A stretch of 64,000 nt of DNA from Atlantibacter hermannii (GCA_900635495.1 LR134136.1:2294001-2358000), one strand, 5' to 3'. Shown: positions 41,878 through 52,103, counted from the first letter of the stretch. Program-made: numbers and translations. Notes: generated from the letters alone by a model not told the origin.

Positions 41878-42047
41878 GCCTTTCTGGCTTATTCATTATT
41901 AAACTCATTCATGATGAACGCTTATTTCCCTGAAGTTCTGCCACATTATTTTTATTAACGAAGCGGCACAACGGTTTATTTTTCTGCCGGTGGATTATTC
42001 GGATGCTTATTATTTTTTGGATTGCTGCTGTGATCTTCCCCTGCGCG

Positions 42048-42074
42048 TACAGGCCAGGCGCGATAAGGCCTGTA
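42048..42074. repeat. Inverted repeat in the gap before the bd oxidase
   Basis: TACAGGCC (42048-42055) and GGCCTGTA (42067-42074) are perfect inverse arms with an 11-base spacer, in the 381-base gap 41844-42224. An A-rich run follows on the plus strand. It could be a REP-like element or an operator. The rest of the gap is AT-rich with a possible -10 TATACT at 42157-42162. Confidence 0.4.
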
Positions 42075-42183
42075 TAAAAAAAGATTATTTTTGACTGCCG
42101 GTGCGTTATTTTTTACCCGCTATGAAATCCCCGCCGCCATTTTAACATTCTCTGTCTATACTCAAGGCGTTAAATAACATCTC

Positions 42184-42208
42184 ACCGGTCCGTTTAATAC
42201 CGGTCCGT
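42184..42208 (+). repeat. Tandem ACCGGTCCGT direct repeat in the bd oxidase leader
   Basis: The decamer ACCGGTCCGT occurs at 42184-42193 and 42199-42208, a 15-base period, ending 16 bases before the start codon. ACCGGT is itself palindromic. A position downstream of the likely start site suggests a repressor or translational element. Confidence 0.5.
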
Positions 42209-42224
42209 CGATTATGAGGCAGCC

Positions 42225-43625
42225 ATGTTAGGGTTAGACGCATTTATTCTTGCCAGGATCCAGTTCGCCTTTACCGTATCCTTTCATATTCTTTTTCCGG
42301 CGATCACCATTGGTCTTGCCAGTTATCTGGCCGTGCTGGAAGGGATGTGGTTAAAGACGCACAATCCGCTGTGGCGTTCACTGTATAAATTCTGGCTTAA
42401 AATATTTGCCGTGAATTTTGGGATGGGGGTGGTATCCGGTCTGGTGATGGCCTATCAGTTCGGTACCAACTGGAGTGGTTTCTCGCAGTTCGCGGGCAGC
42501 ATCACCGGCCCGTTGCTGACTTATGAAGTGCTGACCGCCTTCTTTCTGGAAGCCGGTTTTCTCGGCGTGATGCTGTTCGGCTGGAACAAAGTGGGGCCGG
42601 GCCTGCACTTCTTCTCCACCTGTATGGTGGCGCTCGGCACGCTGATGTCCACCTTCTGGATCCTGGCGTCCAACAGCTGGATGCAAACGCCCCAGGGCCA
42701 CGAAATCATTAACGGGCAAGTGGTGCCGGTTGACTGGTTCGCGGTGATCTTCAATCCCTCATTCCCTTACCGGCTGTTGCATATGTCGGTGGCCGCTTTC
42801 CTGAGTAGCGCCATGTTTGTCGGCGCTTCCGCTGCCTGGCACTTGCTGAAGGGCAACGACACGCCAGCGGTACGCAAAATGTTTTCCATGGCGCTGTGGA
42901 TGGCGCTGCTGGTGGCACCCATCCAGGCGGTGATTGGTGATATGCACGGCCTGAACACCCTCAAGCACCAGCCGGCGAAGATTGCCGCCATCGAAGGGCA
43001 CTGGGAAAACCCGCCGGGCGAGCCGACGCCGCTGCTGCTGGTGGGCTGGCCGGATATGGAGCAGGAACGCACCCGCTACGGGCTGGAAATTCCTGCCCTC
43101 GGCAGTCTTATTCTCACGCACAGCCTCGATCAGCAGGTTCCGGCCCTGAAAGATTTTCCAAAAGAGGATCGGCCTAACTCCACCATCGTGTTCTGGTCGT
43201 TCCGCATTATGGTCGGCATGGGCGTATTAATGATTGCTCTTGGCGTCGCCAGTCTGTGGTTGCGTTATCGGGGACGTCTGTACCAGTCGAAACCGTTTTT
43301 GCGCTTTGCATTCTGGATGGGGCCATCAGGCCTGATCGCCTTGCTGGCGGGGTGGGTAACTACGGAAGTGGGGCGGCAGCCGTGGGTGGTTTACGGACTC
43401 ATGCGCACGCGCGACGCGGTTTCCGCCCACAGCGATCTGCAAATGTCCATCAGCCTGCTGGTGTTTATCGTGGTGTACAGCCTGGTGTTTGGGGTCGGTT
43501 ACCTGTATCTGATTCGACTGATTAAAGTCGGCCCTCAGCCGGAAGACGATCTGTCTTCGAAAACCGATGGTCGGCCCGCACGACCGATTTCCGCCGTGGG
43601 TGAACGTCTGGAAGAGGAGCAATGA
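42225..43625 (+). CDS. cioA: Cytochrome bd quinol oxidase subunit I, cyanide-insensitive (CioA) type
   Basis: A 466-residue quinol oxidase subunit with nine or so membrane helices. The b595-ligand histidine lies in FTVSFHILFPA, other heme-region motifs are GMGVVSGLVMAYQFGTNW, and GRQPWVVYGLMRTRDAVS is near the end. The periplasmic Q-loop is short, about 60 residues shorter than in E. coli CydA, which is the CIO/AppC-like arrangement. It reduces oxygen to water using quinol and contributes to energy conservation under low oxygen, cyanide or sulfide. A GAGGCA-type ribosome site precedes the ATG. Confidence 0.9.
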   Translation: MLGLDAFILARIQFAFTVSFHILFPAITIGLASYLAVLEGMWLKTHNPLWRSLYKFWLKIFAVNFGMGVVSGLVMAYQFGTNWSGFSQFAGSITGPLLTYEVLTAFFLEAGFLGVMLFGWNKVGPGLHFFSTCMVALGTLMSTFWILASNSWMQTPQGHEIINGQVVPVDWFAVIFNPSFPYRLLHMSVAAFLSSAMFVGASAAWHLLKGNDTPAVRKMFSMALWMALLVAPIQAVIGDMHGLNTLKHQPAKIAAIEGHWENPPGEPTPLLLVGWPDMEQERTRYGLEIPALGSLILTHSLDQQVPALKDFPKEDRPNSTIVFWSFRIMVGMGVLMIALGVASLWLRYRGRLYQSKPFLRFAFWMGPSGLIALLAGWVTTEVGRQPWVVYGLMRTRDAVSAHSDLQMSISLLVFIVVYSLVFGVGYLYLIRLIKVGPQPEDDLSSKTDGRPARPISAVGERLEEEQ

Positions 43626-43627
43626 TA

Positions 43628-44638
43628 ATGCATATCGACCTGTCCGTTGTGTGGTTCGTTATCATCGTCTTCTCGACGCTGATGTATATCGTTATGGATG
43701 GTTTTGACCTGGGGATTGGCGTGCTGTTTCCGTTTATCCGCGATCCCCATGACCGGGATGTGATGGTCAACAGCGTCGCACCGGTGTGGGACGGTAACGA
43801 AACCTGGCTGGTTATGGGTGGTGCGGGATTGTTCGGTGCGTTCCCGCTGGCTTACGCGGTTATTGCCGACGCGCTGACCATCCCGATTATGCTGATGCTG
43901 ATCGGCCTGATTTTCCGTGGCGTGGCGTTTGAGTTCCGCTTTAAAGCCACTGAATCGCACCGTCCCTGGTGGGATGTGGCGTTTCTCGGCGGCTCCATCC
44001 TGGCGACCTTTTGCCAGGGGATAATCGTCGGCGCGGTGATCAACGGCTTCCCGGTGGAAGGCCGCACCTTTGCGGGCGGCGCACTGGACTGGCTGACGCC
44101 GTTCAACCTGTTCTGCGGGCTCGGCCTGGTGGTCACCTATGCATTGCTGGCCGCCACCTGGCTGATTATGAAAAGTGAAGATCCGCTGTTTAGCCGGATG
44201 CGCCAGCTCACCCCGCCGTTGCTGATTATGCTGCTCATTATTATGGCGGTGGTCAGCGCCTGGACGCCGTACGCGCATGCCGACATCGCCCAGCGTTGGT
44301 TCTCGTTGCCGAATCTCTGGTTCTTCCTGCCGGTTCCGCTGTTGGTACTGCTGTGCAGCGTGGCGCTGTGGCGCAGTGTCTCGCGGCCAGGCCATCATGC
44401 CACGGCATTTATTCTCACCCTGGCGCTGGTGTTCCTTGGCTTCAGCGGTCTTGGCATCAGCATCTGGCCGAATATTATCCCGCCGGACATTTCGCTGTGG
44501 GAAGCGGCCGCGCCGCCCGCCAGCCAGGGCTTTATGTTAGTGGGCGCGCTGATCATCATTCCGGTGATCCTCGCGTACACCTTCTGGAGCTATTACGTGT
44601 TCCGCGGCAAAGTGCGGCACGGGGAGGGGTATCACTGA
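43628..44638 (+). CDS. cioB: Cytochrome bd quinol oxidase subunit II (CioB)
   Basis: A 336-residue subunit with the family opening VMDGFDLGIGVLFPF and NSVAPVWDGNETWLVMGGAGLFGAFP. It forms the heterodimer with CioA. I chose ATG 43628 (MHIDLSVVWF) with GAGGAG upstream; an ATG at 43622 overlaps the cioA stop and adds two residues. It overlaps the next small gene as ATGA. Confidence 0.93.
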   Translation: MHIDLSVVWFVIIVFSTLMYIVMDGFDLGIGVLFPFIRDPHDRDVMVNSVAPVWDGNETWLVMGGAGLFGAFPLAYAVIADALTIPIMLMLIGLIFRGVAFEFRFKATESHRPWWDVAFLGGSILATFCQGIIVGAVINGFPVEGRTFAGGALDWLTPFNLFCGLGLVVTYALLAATWLIMKSEDPLFSRMRQLTPPLLIMLLIIMAVVSAWTPYAHADIAQRWFSLPNLWFFLPVPLLVLLCSVALWRSVSRPGHHATAFILTLALVFLGFSGLGISIWPNIIPPDISLWEAAAPPASQGFMLVGALIIIPVILAYTFWSYYVFRGKVRHGEGYH

Positions 44639-44772
44639 TGGCGAAGCGGCAAAGCAAAATCAGCCAGGTGCTGTGGCTGGTGATGATTTGGGGCGCCAGC
44701 ATTCTGGCGCTCGGTGCGGTCAGTCTGGTGCTGCGTTTCCTGATGACGTCAGCAGGGCTGAAAGCCAGTTAA
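44638..44772 (+). CDS. Small bd-oxidase accessory membrane protein (DUF2474 / CydX-like)
   Basis: A 44-residue protein with one membrane helix (LWLVMIWGASILALGAVSL) and a basic N-terminus MAKRQSKISQ. Its start overlaps the cioB stop as ATGA, the position of CydX-like subunits in bd oxidase operons. DUF2474 proteins are found specifically with CIO-type oxidases. It probably stabilises the oxidase. It is too short for many gene finders. Confidence 0.82.
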   Translation: MAKRQSKISQVLWLVMIWGASILALGAVSLVLRFLMTSAGLKAS

Positions 44773-44795
44773 CGGCGCAGGTATACACAAAGAAA

Positions 44796-44818
44796 ACGCC
44801 GCTGAATAACAGCGGCGT
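44796..44818. terminator. Bidirectional terminator between cio and ttrA
   Basis: ACGCCGCTG and CAGCGGCGT form a 9-bp stem with an AATAA loop between convergent genes, flanked by A-rich and T-rich sequence (AGAAA before, CATGTTTTA after). Confidence 0.75.
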
Positions 44819-44824
44819 CATGTT

Positions 44825-47800
44825 TTAAAGTCGCTCAATCTTCGCAGGCAACCCCTGGCGCACCGCCGAACCGGACACCCAGTCCAGCCAGGTGTTTGGC
44901 ACCTCACGCGTCGGGTCGGCGAAACCCAGATCGTTCTGGTTCACCCCTGCGCCATTGCGCGGCGCAACGGCCAGCGGTTCGCCGTCGAGGGTGTGCTGGC
45001 GTGCGCCCATCTCCTTGTGTCCATAACCGTGTTCAAACGCAATGCCCCCCGGCATCACGCCTTCCAGCAGGCTGATTTGCGCTTCAGCGCTGCCTCCCGG
45101 CGTGGTGATGCGTACACGATCGCCGTGCGCCACGCCAAACCGTTGCCCATCCTGCGGATGGATCGCCACCAGATTGACCGGCTTAACGTGGTGCAGGCGC
45201 GGGATCACGATGGTCGAACTGCTCATCACATTGGACTTAAACGAGATCATCTTCAGCGGCCAGACGTCAGGAGGGAACACGCTGTCTACCGCCTTGCCAT
45301 CGGACAAGCGCGCCGGATACCAGGCCGGACAACCGCTATAGCGTTCGCCGGTGATAGCATGGCGGTGTTTAGCTACCTCGGCATTCCAGATTTGCAGCGG
45401 TTTATCCCAGCGATTACCGATGCTCTCGCCATCCCGGCCTGACTGATGCGGCGCAAAGCGTCCGCCCCGGGTGAAGATGAACGCCACGCGGCTGGCTTCT
45501 TCGGCCTTCAGCGTTTGCGTAATGGCGGGCATCAGCCGGTCAACCCCGGTGAGCCGGATATCCTCTTCACTGGCGGCAGGCACCGGCGCTTTTCCGGCCC
45601 AGGCGATATTGGCCGCCACCCGCAGGTAATACTCTTCCGCACGGTTGATCGCCAGCGGCGTGCCGTCGCTGTCCTGCATGGCGTTGTCGCCAAAACCAGG
45701 CAGGCCGAGGCGTTGCGCCACCGCGATGCAAAACGCCTCCATGGCGATGGGTTCGCCCTGGGCGGTGCGGGCCGTCGCGGGTTCAACCACCGGCCAGCGG
45801 GCCGTGGTGGCTTTACTGGCAACCCCTGCCCAGGGCGCGCTGAATCCCCAGCTTTCAAAATTATGGGTATCCGGCACCAGATAATCAGCCAGTGCGGTGG
45901 TTTCGTTGATAAACGCGTCGATGGCGATAACCAGCGGCAGACGCGCCGGATCTTTAAGCTGTTCCTCTGCCACGGCGCGGAAACCGGCAATGCCATAGAC
46001 CGGGTTCGTCATGTTGGAAATCCACGCTTTCAGCGGATACGGATAACCGTTAAGCGCCGACGGCAGCAGCTCGGTCAGTTGCCCGGCCACAAAGGGATAC
46101 CACGGCGCTTTTGCCGGAAAAGGCGATTGCCCGGCGGCTACTTTTTGCCGGTATTCGTCGGAGCTTTCATAAGCTGCTTTACTGCGGGCGATATGCAACC
46201 CTTTCGGTTTCACCATGCCGGGGAACGTCGCCAGGTTGTAGCGCGGGCCGTCGGTGACGCCGTTGAACTTGCGCCGCCGACAAACACGCCGCCTTGCAGG
46301 CTCAGGTTACCGATCAGCGCATTCAGCATCATCACCGCCCAGGCGTTGTAAAAACCGTTGCCGGACATCATGCCGCCATGCGTAATGACAGCCGCTTTAC
46401 GCCCGTGACGGGTAAAGGCATCCGCCAGTTGTTCAATCCGCGCCACCGGCACGCCGCACTGGCGGCTGTAGGCGTCCAGCGACAGGGCGTCGGCGCTCTC
46501 CTTAAGCAACTGAAACGCGCTTTTCACTGTGACCTGAGTCCCGTCCAGCAACGTCAGCGCTCGCGTCACCCGCAGCGTGGCGGCGGGGCAGGTTGGCGCT
46601 GGTGCGAGCTCACCGGCGCGGTCGATCACCATGACGCTGTCGTCGCCGCCATTGAGCAGCGCTGCGGTCAGGTATTGCCCGGCCTGAGGATGGTCGTCGT
46701 TGACGATCACCAGATGGCTGGCATTGGTCCAGCTTTGCTCACCGCCGCCTGCATTGCGGCCACGCCGGGTAGTGAGAGATAACTTTCGTTGGCGCGTTGG
46801 TTATCAATAATCCAGCGGATCATGGCCATCGCCAGGGCGGAATCGCTGCCCGGCACCAGCGGCAGCCACTGCCCGCGTGGGTCGGCCATTACTGTTGTCA
46901 GCGGCAATGCGGGTGCCACTACCACATAGCTGAAGTTATCGCGCAACCGGGCACTGGCGAGCTGGCTGGCCTGGCGTTTAAACGGGTTGCCGGACTGGGC
47001 CGGAGATGTGCCCATAAACAGCGCGAACTCCACATGCTCCCAGTCGGGTTTCACATGGGGGTTTTTATCCAGATCGTTCATCAGCGCGCCGGAACCGGCG
47101 CGGTAGGACAAGCCGCAATACGCGCCGTGCGCGCCGAAGTTTTTACTGCCGAAGCTGTTTTGCGCGAAGCGGCGCAGAAAAGTATCGCGTCCGTCATCAC
47201 TGGTATTGGTCACCAGCAACTGATTGGCTATGGGGCCAAAGCCCGGATGGGCCGGGTCAATGGGGGTTTGCAGATCGCGGATGGCGCGTAATCCGTCCAC
47301 ATGGCCCTCGCCAAACAGATCGCCGCCTTCCACCACTTCGGTGATCAGTTGTTCAAAACTGATGCGCTGCCATTTGCCTTCTCCCCGTTTACCCACGCGT
47401 TTCATCGGCTCAAGGATGCGCAGTGGGCTGTACAGCGCTTCCAGCGTGGTGGCACCGCGTGAACACACGGTGGAACGGGCATCCAGGCCGCTTTCGCCGC
47501 CCAGGGCCGCCAGGGCCTGTGAGACGGGGACATTCGCCGCGACGTGCTGTTCCTGAGACAGCGGATGATACGGATTACCGGCGATGCGGATCACTTTACC
47601 GGTTTGCCGATCCACCCGGGCCCGGATGCCGCACTGGGTCCAGCAGCCAAAGCACTGGGTCATCGATACCGCCTGTTGTGGATTAGCCTGCCAGCCGGAT
47701 GCCGCATGGCCTTCCGGGATCAGCGCGTTACCGAAAATGCGGTGCAGCGTGATTTTGCCGGAGGTGCCGTGGACCAGTCCGTCAAACGCGCGTTTCACCA

Positions 47801-47885
47801 CGTCCCGGTAACTCAGCCCAAATACACCGACTCCACCCAGCACAAGCCCCACTTTTAGCCACTGACGACGGGTTAATTCAGGCAT
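44825..47885 (-). pseudogene. ttrA: Tetrathionate reductase catalytic subunit TtrA, two frameshifts
   Basis: A molybdopterin enzyme of about 1020 residues that reduces tetrathionate to two thiosulfate in the periplasm. The Tat signal LTRRQWLKVGLVLGG follows the start at 47885 (GGAG upstream). Iron-sulfur ligands are in CFGCWTQCGIRARV and STVCSRGAT. Frame breaks are near 46742 (one G missing before EQSWTNASHLV) and near 46272 (one G missing in GGVFVGG-KFNGVTDGPRY). All three segments match Salmonella TtrA closely and the last ends SAVRQGLPAKIERL. It overlaps ttrC by eight bases. Confidence 0.92.
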
Positions 47886-48879
47886 GATGATTTCTCCGCA
47901 ATAAGCCATGCACAATTTCACGAACAAGAATAAGCAGCGCTATCCACAGACCGAAGGTGCCGACGATAGCCAGTAAACCGTCGGTGCCGGACGGCAGCGA
48001 GTAGGGGTTGAACAACGCGTTGTATTTCGGCAGGGTTTGCCCCTCCATCAGGAGCGTCCAGCGCATCAGCCAGCTGAGCGCCATGGAGGCCAGCGCCAGA
48101 GCAATGCCGACGACAAGGCCCGGATGTTTTATCGTCCACAGCGCCGCGCCAAAGGTGATCAGCCACAGCAGCACCCAGCCTGCCGCGAGGGATTGCGCCT
48201 GCGGCCACGCCAGCCAGTTGCGCATCGCCGCGCCGGATAAGGTGTTTCCGGCGAGCCACAGCGCGACCGTTATCGCCAGCAGCCCCAGCGTTACCGCCAG
48301 CGCCCGCGCCAGTTTTTGCCGCCACGGCTGATGGCGCGTGGCGGCGATCAGCAGTGCCAGCAGCGTCTGAAATGCGCTCAGAACCATTGCCAGGGGGAAC
48401 CACCAGCTAAACCACAGGGGGCGGGCACGCACTACCGACACTTCGCGCCCGGTATACAACAGCAGGCCAATGGCCGTTAATGCGCAGGCAAACGTGATCA
48501 AACGGGTGAGGGCAAAGGTTTTGCCGTAAATCTTTTCCACCCAGGCCGCCGCGAACCACAGACCGATAAACCCGGTGAACAACGGCAAAAACAACGCCCC
48601 CCACGGCATCCACGACCAGGGCGTCGGCCAGGCGTAAAAATGCCACACCCGGGCGGTCTGATGCAGATCCGCCGTCAGGGCCAGCGGCGCGGCGATGGCG
48701 CAGGTCAGGCCAATCAGCAGCGTCAGGCGTTCCAGTTCCGGCTGACGGCCATGAAGGACGCAGGCCAACAACGCGGAACAGGCCGCAATACCGATAAAGA
48801 AGAAATACTGTACGGCCCAGGGCAGCCATGTAATGTCCTGAGGATGGGCAAGCACTTCATTAATCATAAGCGGCGACAT
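47878..48879 (-). CDS. ttrC: Tetrathionate reductase membrane subunit TtrC
   Basis: A 333-residue NrfD/PsrC-type integral membrane quinol dehydrogenase with about nine hydrophobic segments. It passes electrons from quinol to TtrB. Recognisable features are WLPWAVQYFFFIGIAACSALLA, TADLHQTARVWHFYAWP and AWVEKIYGKTFALTRLITFACA. An AGGAGGT ribosome site overlaps the ttrB end, so ttrB, ttrC and ttrA are one operon in that order, as in Salmonella. Confidence 0.94.
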   Translation of the reverse strand: MSPLMINEVLAHPQDITWLPWAVQYFFFIGIAACSALLACVLHGRQPELERLTLLIGLTCAIAAPLALTADLHQTARVWHFYAWPTPWSWMPWGALFLPLFTGFIGLWFAAAWVEKIYGKTFALTRLITFACALTAIGLLLYTGREVSVVRARPLWFSWWFPLAMVLSAFQTLLALLIAATRHQPWRQKLARALAVTLGLLAITVALWLAGNTLSGAAMRNWLAWPQAQSLAAGWVLLWLITFGAALWTIKHPGLVVGIALALASMALSWLMRWTLLMEGQTLPKYNALFNPYSLPSGTDGLLAIVGTFGLWIALLILVREIVHGLLRRNHHA

Positions 48880-49614
48880 TTACACCTCCTGCCAGAGCGC
48901 AGGCTGGCTGCGGCCCATTAACGGCGTCACAAACGCCGCGTCCAGTCCCAGATAAAACACCTGCGGCACGGTTTTCTCATCGGGCTTGAGTACCCGAATG
49001 TCGTCCTTATGGGTGTCCAGCAGCTGGCGCAGACGGCTTTGCGGATCGAGCAAATCGCCGATTATGCGTGCGCCGCCGACACAGGATTCCACGCAGGCAG
49101 GCAGTAAACCCGCCTCCAGCCGGTGCACGCAGAACGTACATTTATCGGCGGTCTGGGTGTCGTGATTGATAAACCGCGCATCGTAAGGGCAGGCCTGAAC
49201 GCAGTAGGCGCAGCCCACGCAGCGCTGATTATCGATGACCACGATGCCGTCCTGGCGCTGGAAGGTGGCCTGTACCGGGCACACCGGCACACAGGGTGGG
49301 TTATCGCAGTGATTGCACAACCGCGGCAGCAGGACATTGGTTACCGCGTCGCTGTTTTCCCGCCGCACCTGGTACTGATTTACTGTGGTGCGAAAGGATC
49401 CCTGCGGCGTCTGATTTTCGATGGCGCAGCTGACGGTGCAGGACTGGCAGCCGATGCAGCGTCGTAAATCGATCAACATCGCATAGCGATGGGTCGGCGA
49501 GCCTTCCCGTCGCGAGGGAGCGAAAGTGAGTTTGGCCTGCGCCAGCGGGATGGTCGCTGCGCCTGCCGTCGCCGCCCCCAACTGTCTGAGAAACACCCGT
49601 TTACTGATATCCAT
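48880..49614 (-). CDS. ttrB: Tetrathionate reductase iron-sulfur subunit TtrB
   Basis: A 244-residue electron-transfer protein. It has a Tat-like or signal-anchor N-terminus (KRVFLRQLGAATAGAATIPL) and four [4Fe-4S] motifs: CIGCQSCTVSC, CNHCDNPPCVPVCP, CVGCAYCVQACPYD, and CTFCVHR with CVESC. It connects TtrC to TtrA. The first residues lack a canonical RR pair, showing KR, which is tolerated by some Tat substrates. A GGAG ribosome site precedes the ATG. Confidence 0.93.
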   Translation of the reverse strand: MDISKRVFLRQLGAATAGAATIPLAQAKLTFAPSRREGSPTHRYAMLIDLRRCIGCQSCTVSCAIENQTPQGSFRTTVNQYQVRRENSDAVTNVLLPRLCNHCDNPPCVPVCPVQATFQRQDGIVVIDNQRCVGCAYCVQACPYDARFINHDTQTADKCTFCVHRLEAGLLPACVESCVGGARIIGDLLDPQSRLRQLLDTHKDDIRVLKPDEKTVPQVFYLGLDAAFVTPLMGRSQPALWQEV

Positions 49615-49691
49615 ACTGGTCTCCGTCGACGCCGTTACAATCCATACGTCACAGTGTTGTTAGTCGAGCAATGAATTAAGAATCTTTATGA

Positions 49692-49769
49692 TTTACAGTG
49701 TAAAAATTGGCGCGGGGCAGGGACTATTGTGGTTAACCACATACCCGGACTGTTGTTGATCTAACGCAA
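49692..49769. promoter_or_regulatory. ttrBCA/ttrSR intergenic control region: two palindromes and an FNR-like site
   Basis: TTTACA-G-TGTAAA (49692-49704) and TGTGGTTAACCACA (49728-49741) are perfect palindromes. TTGAT-CTAA-CGCAA (49756-49769) resembles an FNR site with one weak half. In Salmonella, ttrBCA needs the response regulator TtrR and the FNR homologue OxrA. The first palindrome lies about 80-90 bases before the ttrB start and is the better TtrR candidate; this is inference. Confidence 0.5.
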
Positions 49770-49790
49770 CCTGGCGCAGTGGGAGAGGGT

Positions 49791-51519
49791 GTGAAAAAGG
49801 CATTTTTACTGATGATTGGCCTCGGACTGGCCTCGCTGGCGCAGGCAGATACCTGGACGGTCGGCGTACTGGCGATGCGCGGTGACGCCGCAACGGCGCG
49901 GCACTGGCAGCCACTGGCTGATTCGCTGACGCAGCGTGTGCCGGGAGAGCAGTTTCGTATTCAGCCCCTCGACCTTGGTCAGATGCGCGAGGCGGTCAAT
50001 CAAAAAACCATCCAGTTTGTCGTGACCAACCCGGCGCAGTTTGTGCAGCTCAACAGCCATTACCATTTGCGCTGGCTGGCGTCGTTACGCTCGGCAGAGG
50101 GCAAGACCGACGCGGGCAATATCATCGGCAGCGTTATCCTTGTCAATCGTGAAAGTAACTTACAGGATCCTCAGGATCTTATGAGTAAAACCGTCGGCGC
50201 GATCGATCCTCTGGCTTTTGGCGGCTACCTGACGGGGTATAAGGCGCTTTACGATCGCGGCATCCGTCCCGGCAAAGATTTCCGGCTGCGCTTTACCGGT
50301 TTTCCGGGGGATGCGCTGCTCTATCTGTTGCGCGAAAAAGCCATTCAGGCCGCGATTGTGCCGGTTTGTCTGCTGGAACAAATGGATGCCGAAGGGCTGA
50401 TAGATAAAACCGCCTTTCGGCCACTTATCATCAACCCCATCGCCTCGCCGTGCGTCACCAGTACGCCGCTCTATCCCAACTGGTCTTTCGCCGCGCTGCC
50501 CGAAGTGAATAACGCGCTGGCGGACAAAGTGGCGCGGGCGCTGCTGAACAATCAACAGTCGCCGTTTTTATGGGGCGCACCGGCGTCGACCAGTGATGTG
50601 GAAAGCCTGCTGCGGGCGGTGAATCAACATCCCGAACAGCGGCGACTGTGGCAGGATGTGCGCAGCTGGCTGATGCAGCATCAGCTCCTCGTTGGCGTGA
50701 CCGGGTTAATGTTGTTTTTGTTCACCCTGAACTACATCTGGATTGCGCTGTTGGTGCGCCGTCGGGGCCGTCAGCTGGCGCAGGCGGGGGAAGCGCTCCG
50801 TCAGCAGGAAATCGCGCTGGAAAATGCCCGCCAGCTAAGCGTGCTGGGTGAGATGGCGTCGGGATTCGCCCATGAACTGAATCAGCCGCTGTCGGCGATC
50901 CGCCATTATGCTCAGGGCTGCCTGGTGCGTTTACGCCACAGTGATAACACCCATTTTCTTATCCCTGCGCTGGAGCAGATCGACACTCAGGCGCAGCGCG
51001 GCGGCGAGACGCTGCACAATCTGCGCCAGTGGGTGCGCCAGCCCTCGGCGCAAGAGATGGACGCGCGGCAGCGCATCGCCGTTCCGGTTCGGGAAACGGC
51101 ACGGCGGGTCGCCGATTTGTTACGCCTCGGCCAGCATTTTCCGGCGCTCACGCTGGACAATGCGATCCCTGCGACGCGGGTGTTCATGCTGCCGCCGATG
51201 GTGCTGGATCAACTGCTGGCAAACCTGATTCTCAATGCCGCTCAGGCCGGGGCCAGCGCAATATGGCTGACGGAGCAGGAGGATGGGCTGGTTATCCAGG
51301 ACGACGCGGGGGGGAATTGAGACCGACCGGCTGGCCCAGGCGTTTCACCCGTTCAATACCACCAAACCGCAGGGGATGGGACTGGGGCTGGCAATCTGCC
51401 AGCGGCTGACGCGTTACGCCGGGGGCGATATCGCGTTGCGCAACCATCCGGCCCCGAACGGTAAAACCGGGCTGCGCGTGGCGCTGGATTTTTCTAATCA
51501 TCAAAATAAGGATGCGTGA
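49791..51519 (+). pseudogene. ttrS: Tetrathionate sensor kinase TtrS, frameshifted
   Basis: The membrane sensor of the tetrathionate two-component system, about 575 residues joined. It has a signal peptide, a periplasmic PhnD-like binding domain (TWTVGVLAMRGDAATARHW, LMSKTVGAIDPLAFGGYL), a membrane helix (LLVGVTGLMLFLFTLNYIW) and a histidine-kinase core with the phospho-histidine in ASGFAHELNQPLSAIRHY. At 51308-51314 seven G occur where six give DDAGGIETDRLAQAFHPF and the ATP-binding GMGLGLAICQRL. As read it stops before the G2 box. The start is GTG 49791; GTG 49779 is also possible. Confidence 0.92.
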
Positions 51520-52103
51520 TGTCTGTGGTACACCTGGTCGATGATGATGTCGCCGTTACCGAAGCCTGCCAGTTTTTGCTGGAGGGTATGGGTTATGCCG
51601 TACAAAGCTGGAATGACAGCCAGGCTTTTCTGGCCCGGGCCGCGTTGTATGAAGAGGGCGTGGCGTTACTCGATTTACGCATGCCGCATCTCGACGGTCA
51701 CGGTCTGTATAGTGAACTGCTGTCGTGCCGCAGTACCCTGGCGGTGATTTTTCTCACCGGCCATGGAGATTTGCCGGTGGCAGTGGAGCAGATGAAGCGC
51801 GGCGCAGTGGATTTTCTGCAAAAACCGGTGTCGGCTGACGCCCTGATTGCGGCAATCGAACGCGCCCGGGCCACCTCTGCCGCCGCCTGTCAGCGCCGCG
51901 CTATCGAACAGCGTTTTGACTGCCTGACGCCAAAAGAGCGCGAGATTGCAAGGCTCATCGTCCAGGGATTGATGAACCGGGAGATTGCCGATCGACTCAG
52001 CGTGGCGGTACGAACCGTGGAAGTGCATCGCGCCAGAGTGATGGAGAAAATGGAGGCGGTGAATATTGCCGAGCTGGTGGGAAAAATGCGGATCATGGAA
52101 TAA
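51519..52103 (+). CDS. ttrR: Tetrathionate response regulator TtrR
   Basis: A 194-residue FixJ-type response regulator. The receiver domain has the acidic pair DDD at residues 8-10, the phospho-aspartate in ALLDLRMPHLDG, and the conserved lysine in DFLQKPVSADAL. The LuxR-type helix-turn-helix is LTPKEREIARLIVQGLMNREIADRLSVAVRTVEVHRARVMEK, at the C-terminus. It activates ttrBCA. The ATG overlaps the ttrS stop as TGATG. Confidence 0.94.
   Translation: MSVVHLVDDDVAVTEACQFLLEGMGYAVQSWNDSQAFLARAALYEEGVALLDLRMPHLDGHGLYSELLSCRSTLAVIFLTGHGDLPVAVEQMKRGAVDFLQKPVSADALIAAIERARATSAAACQRRAIEQRFDCLTPKEREIARLIVQGLMNREIADRLSVAVRTVEVHRARVMEKMEAVNIAELVGKMRIME

Noticed and set aside
42048..42074. REP or BIME element
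   Set aside because: The inverted repeat has some resemblance to REP arms but lacks the usual consensus stem and no second copy was found in the window, so it is listed only as an inverted repeat.
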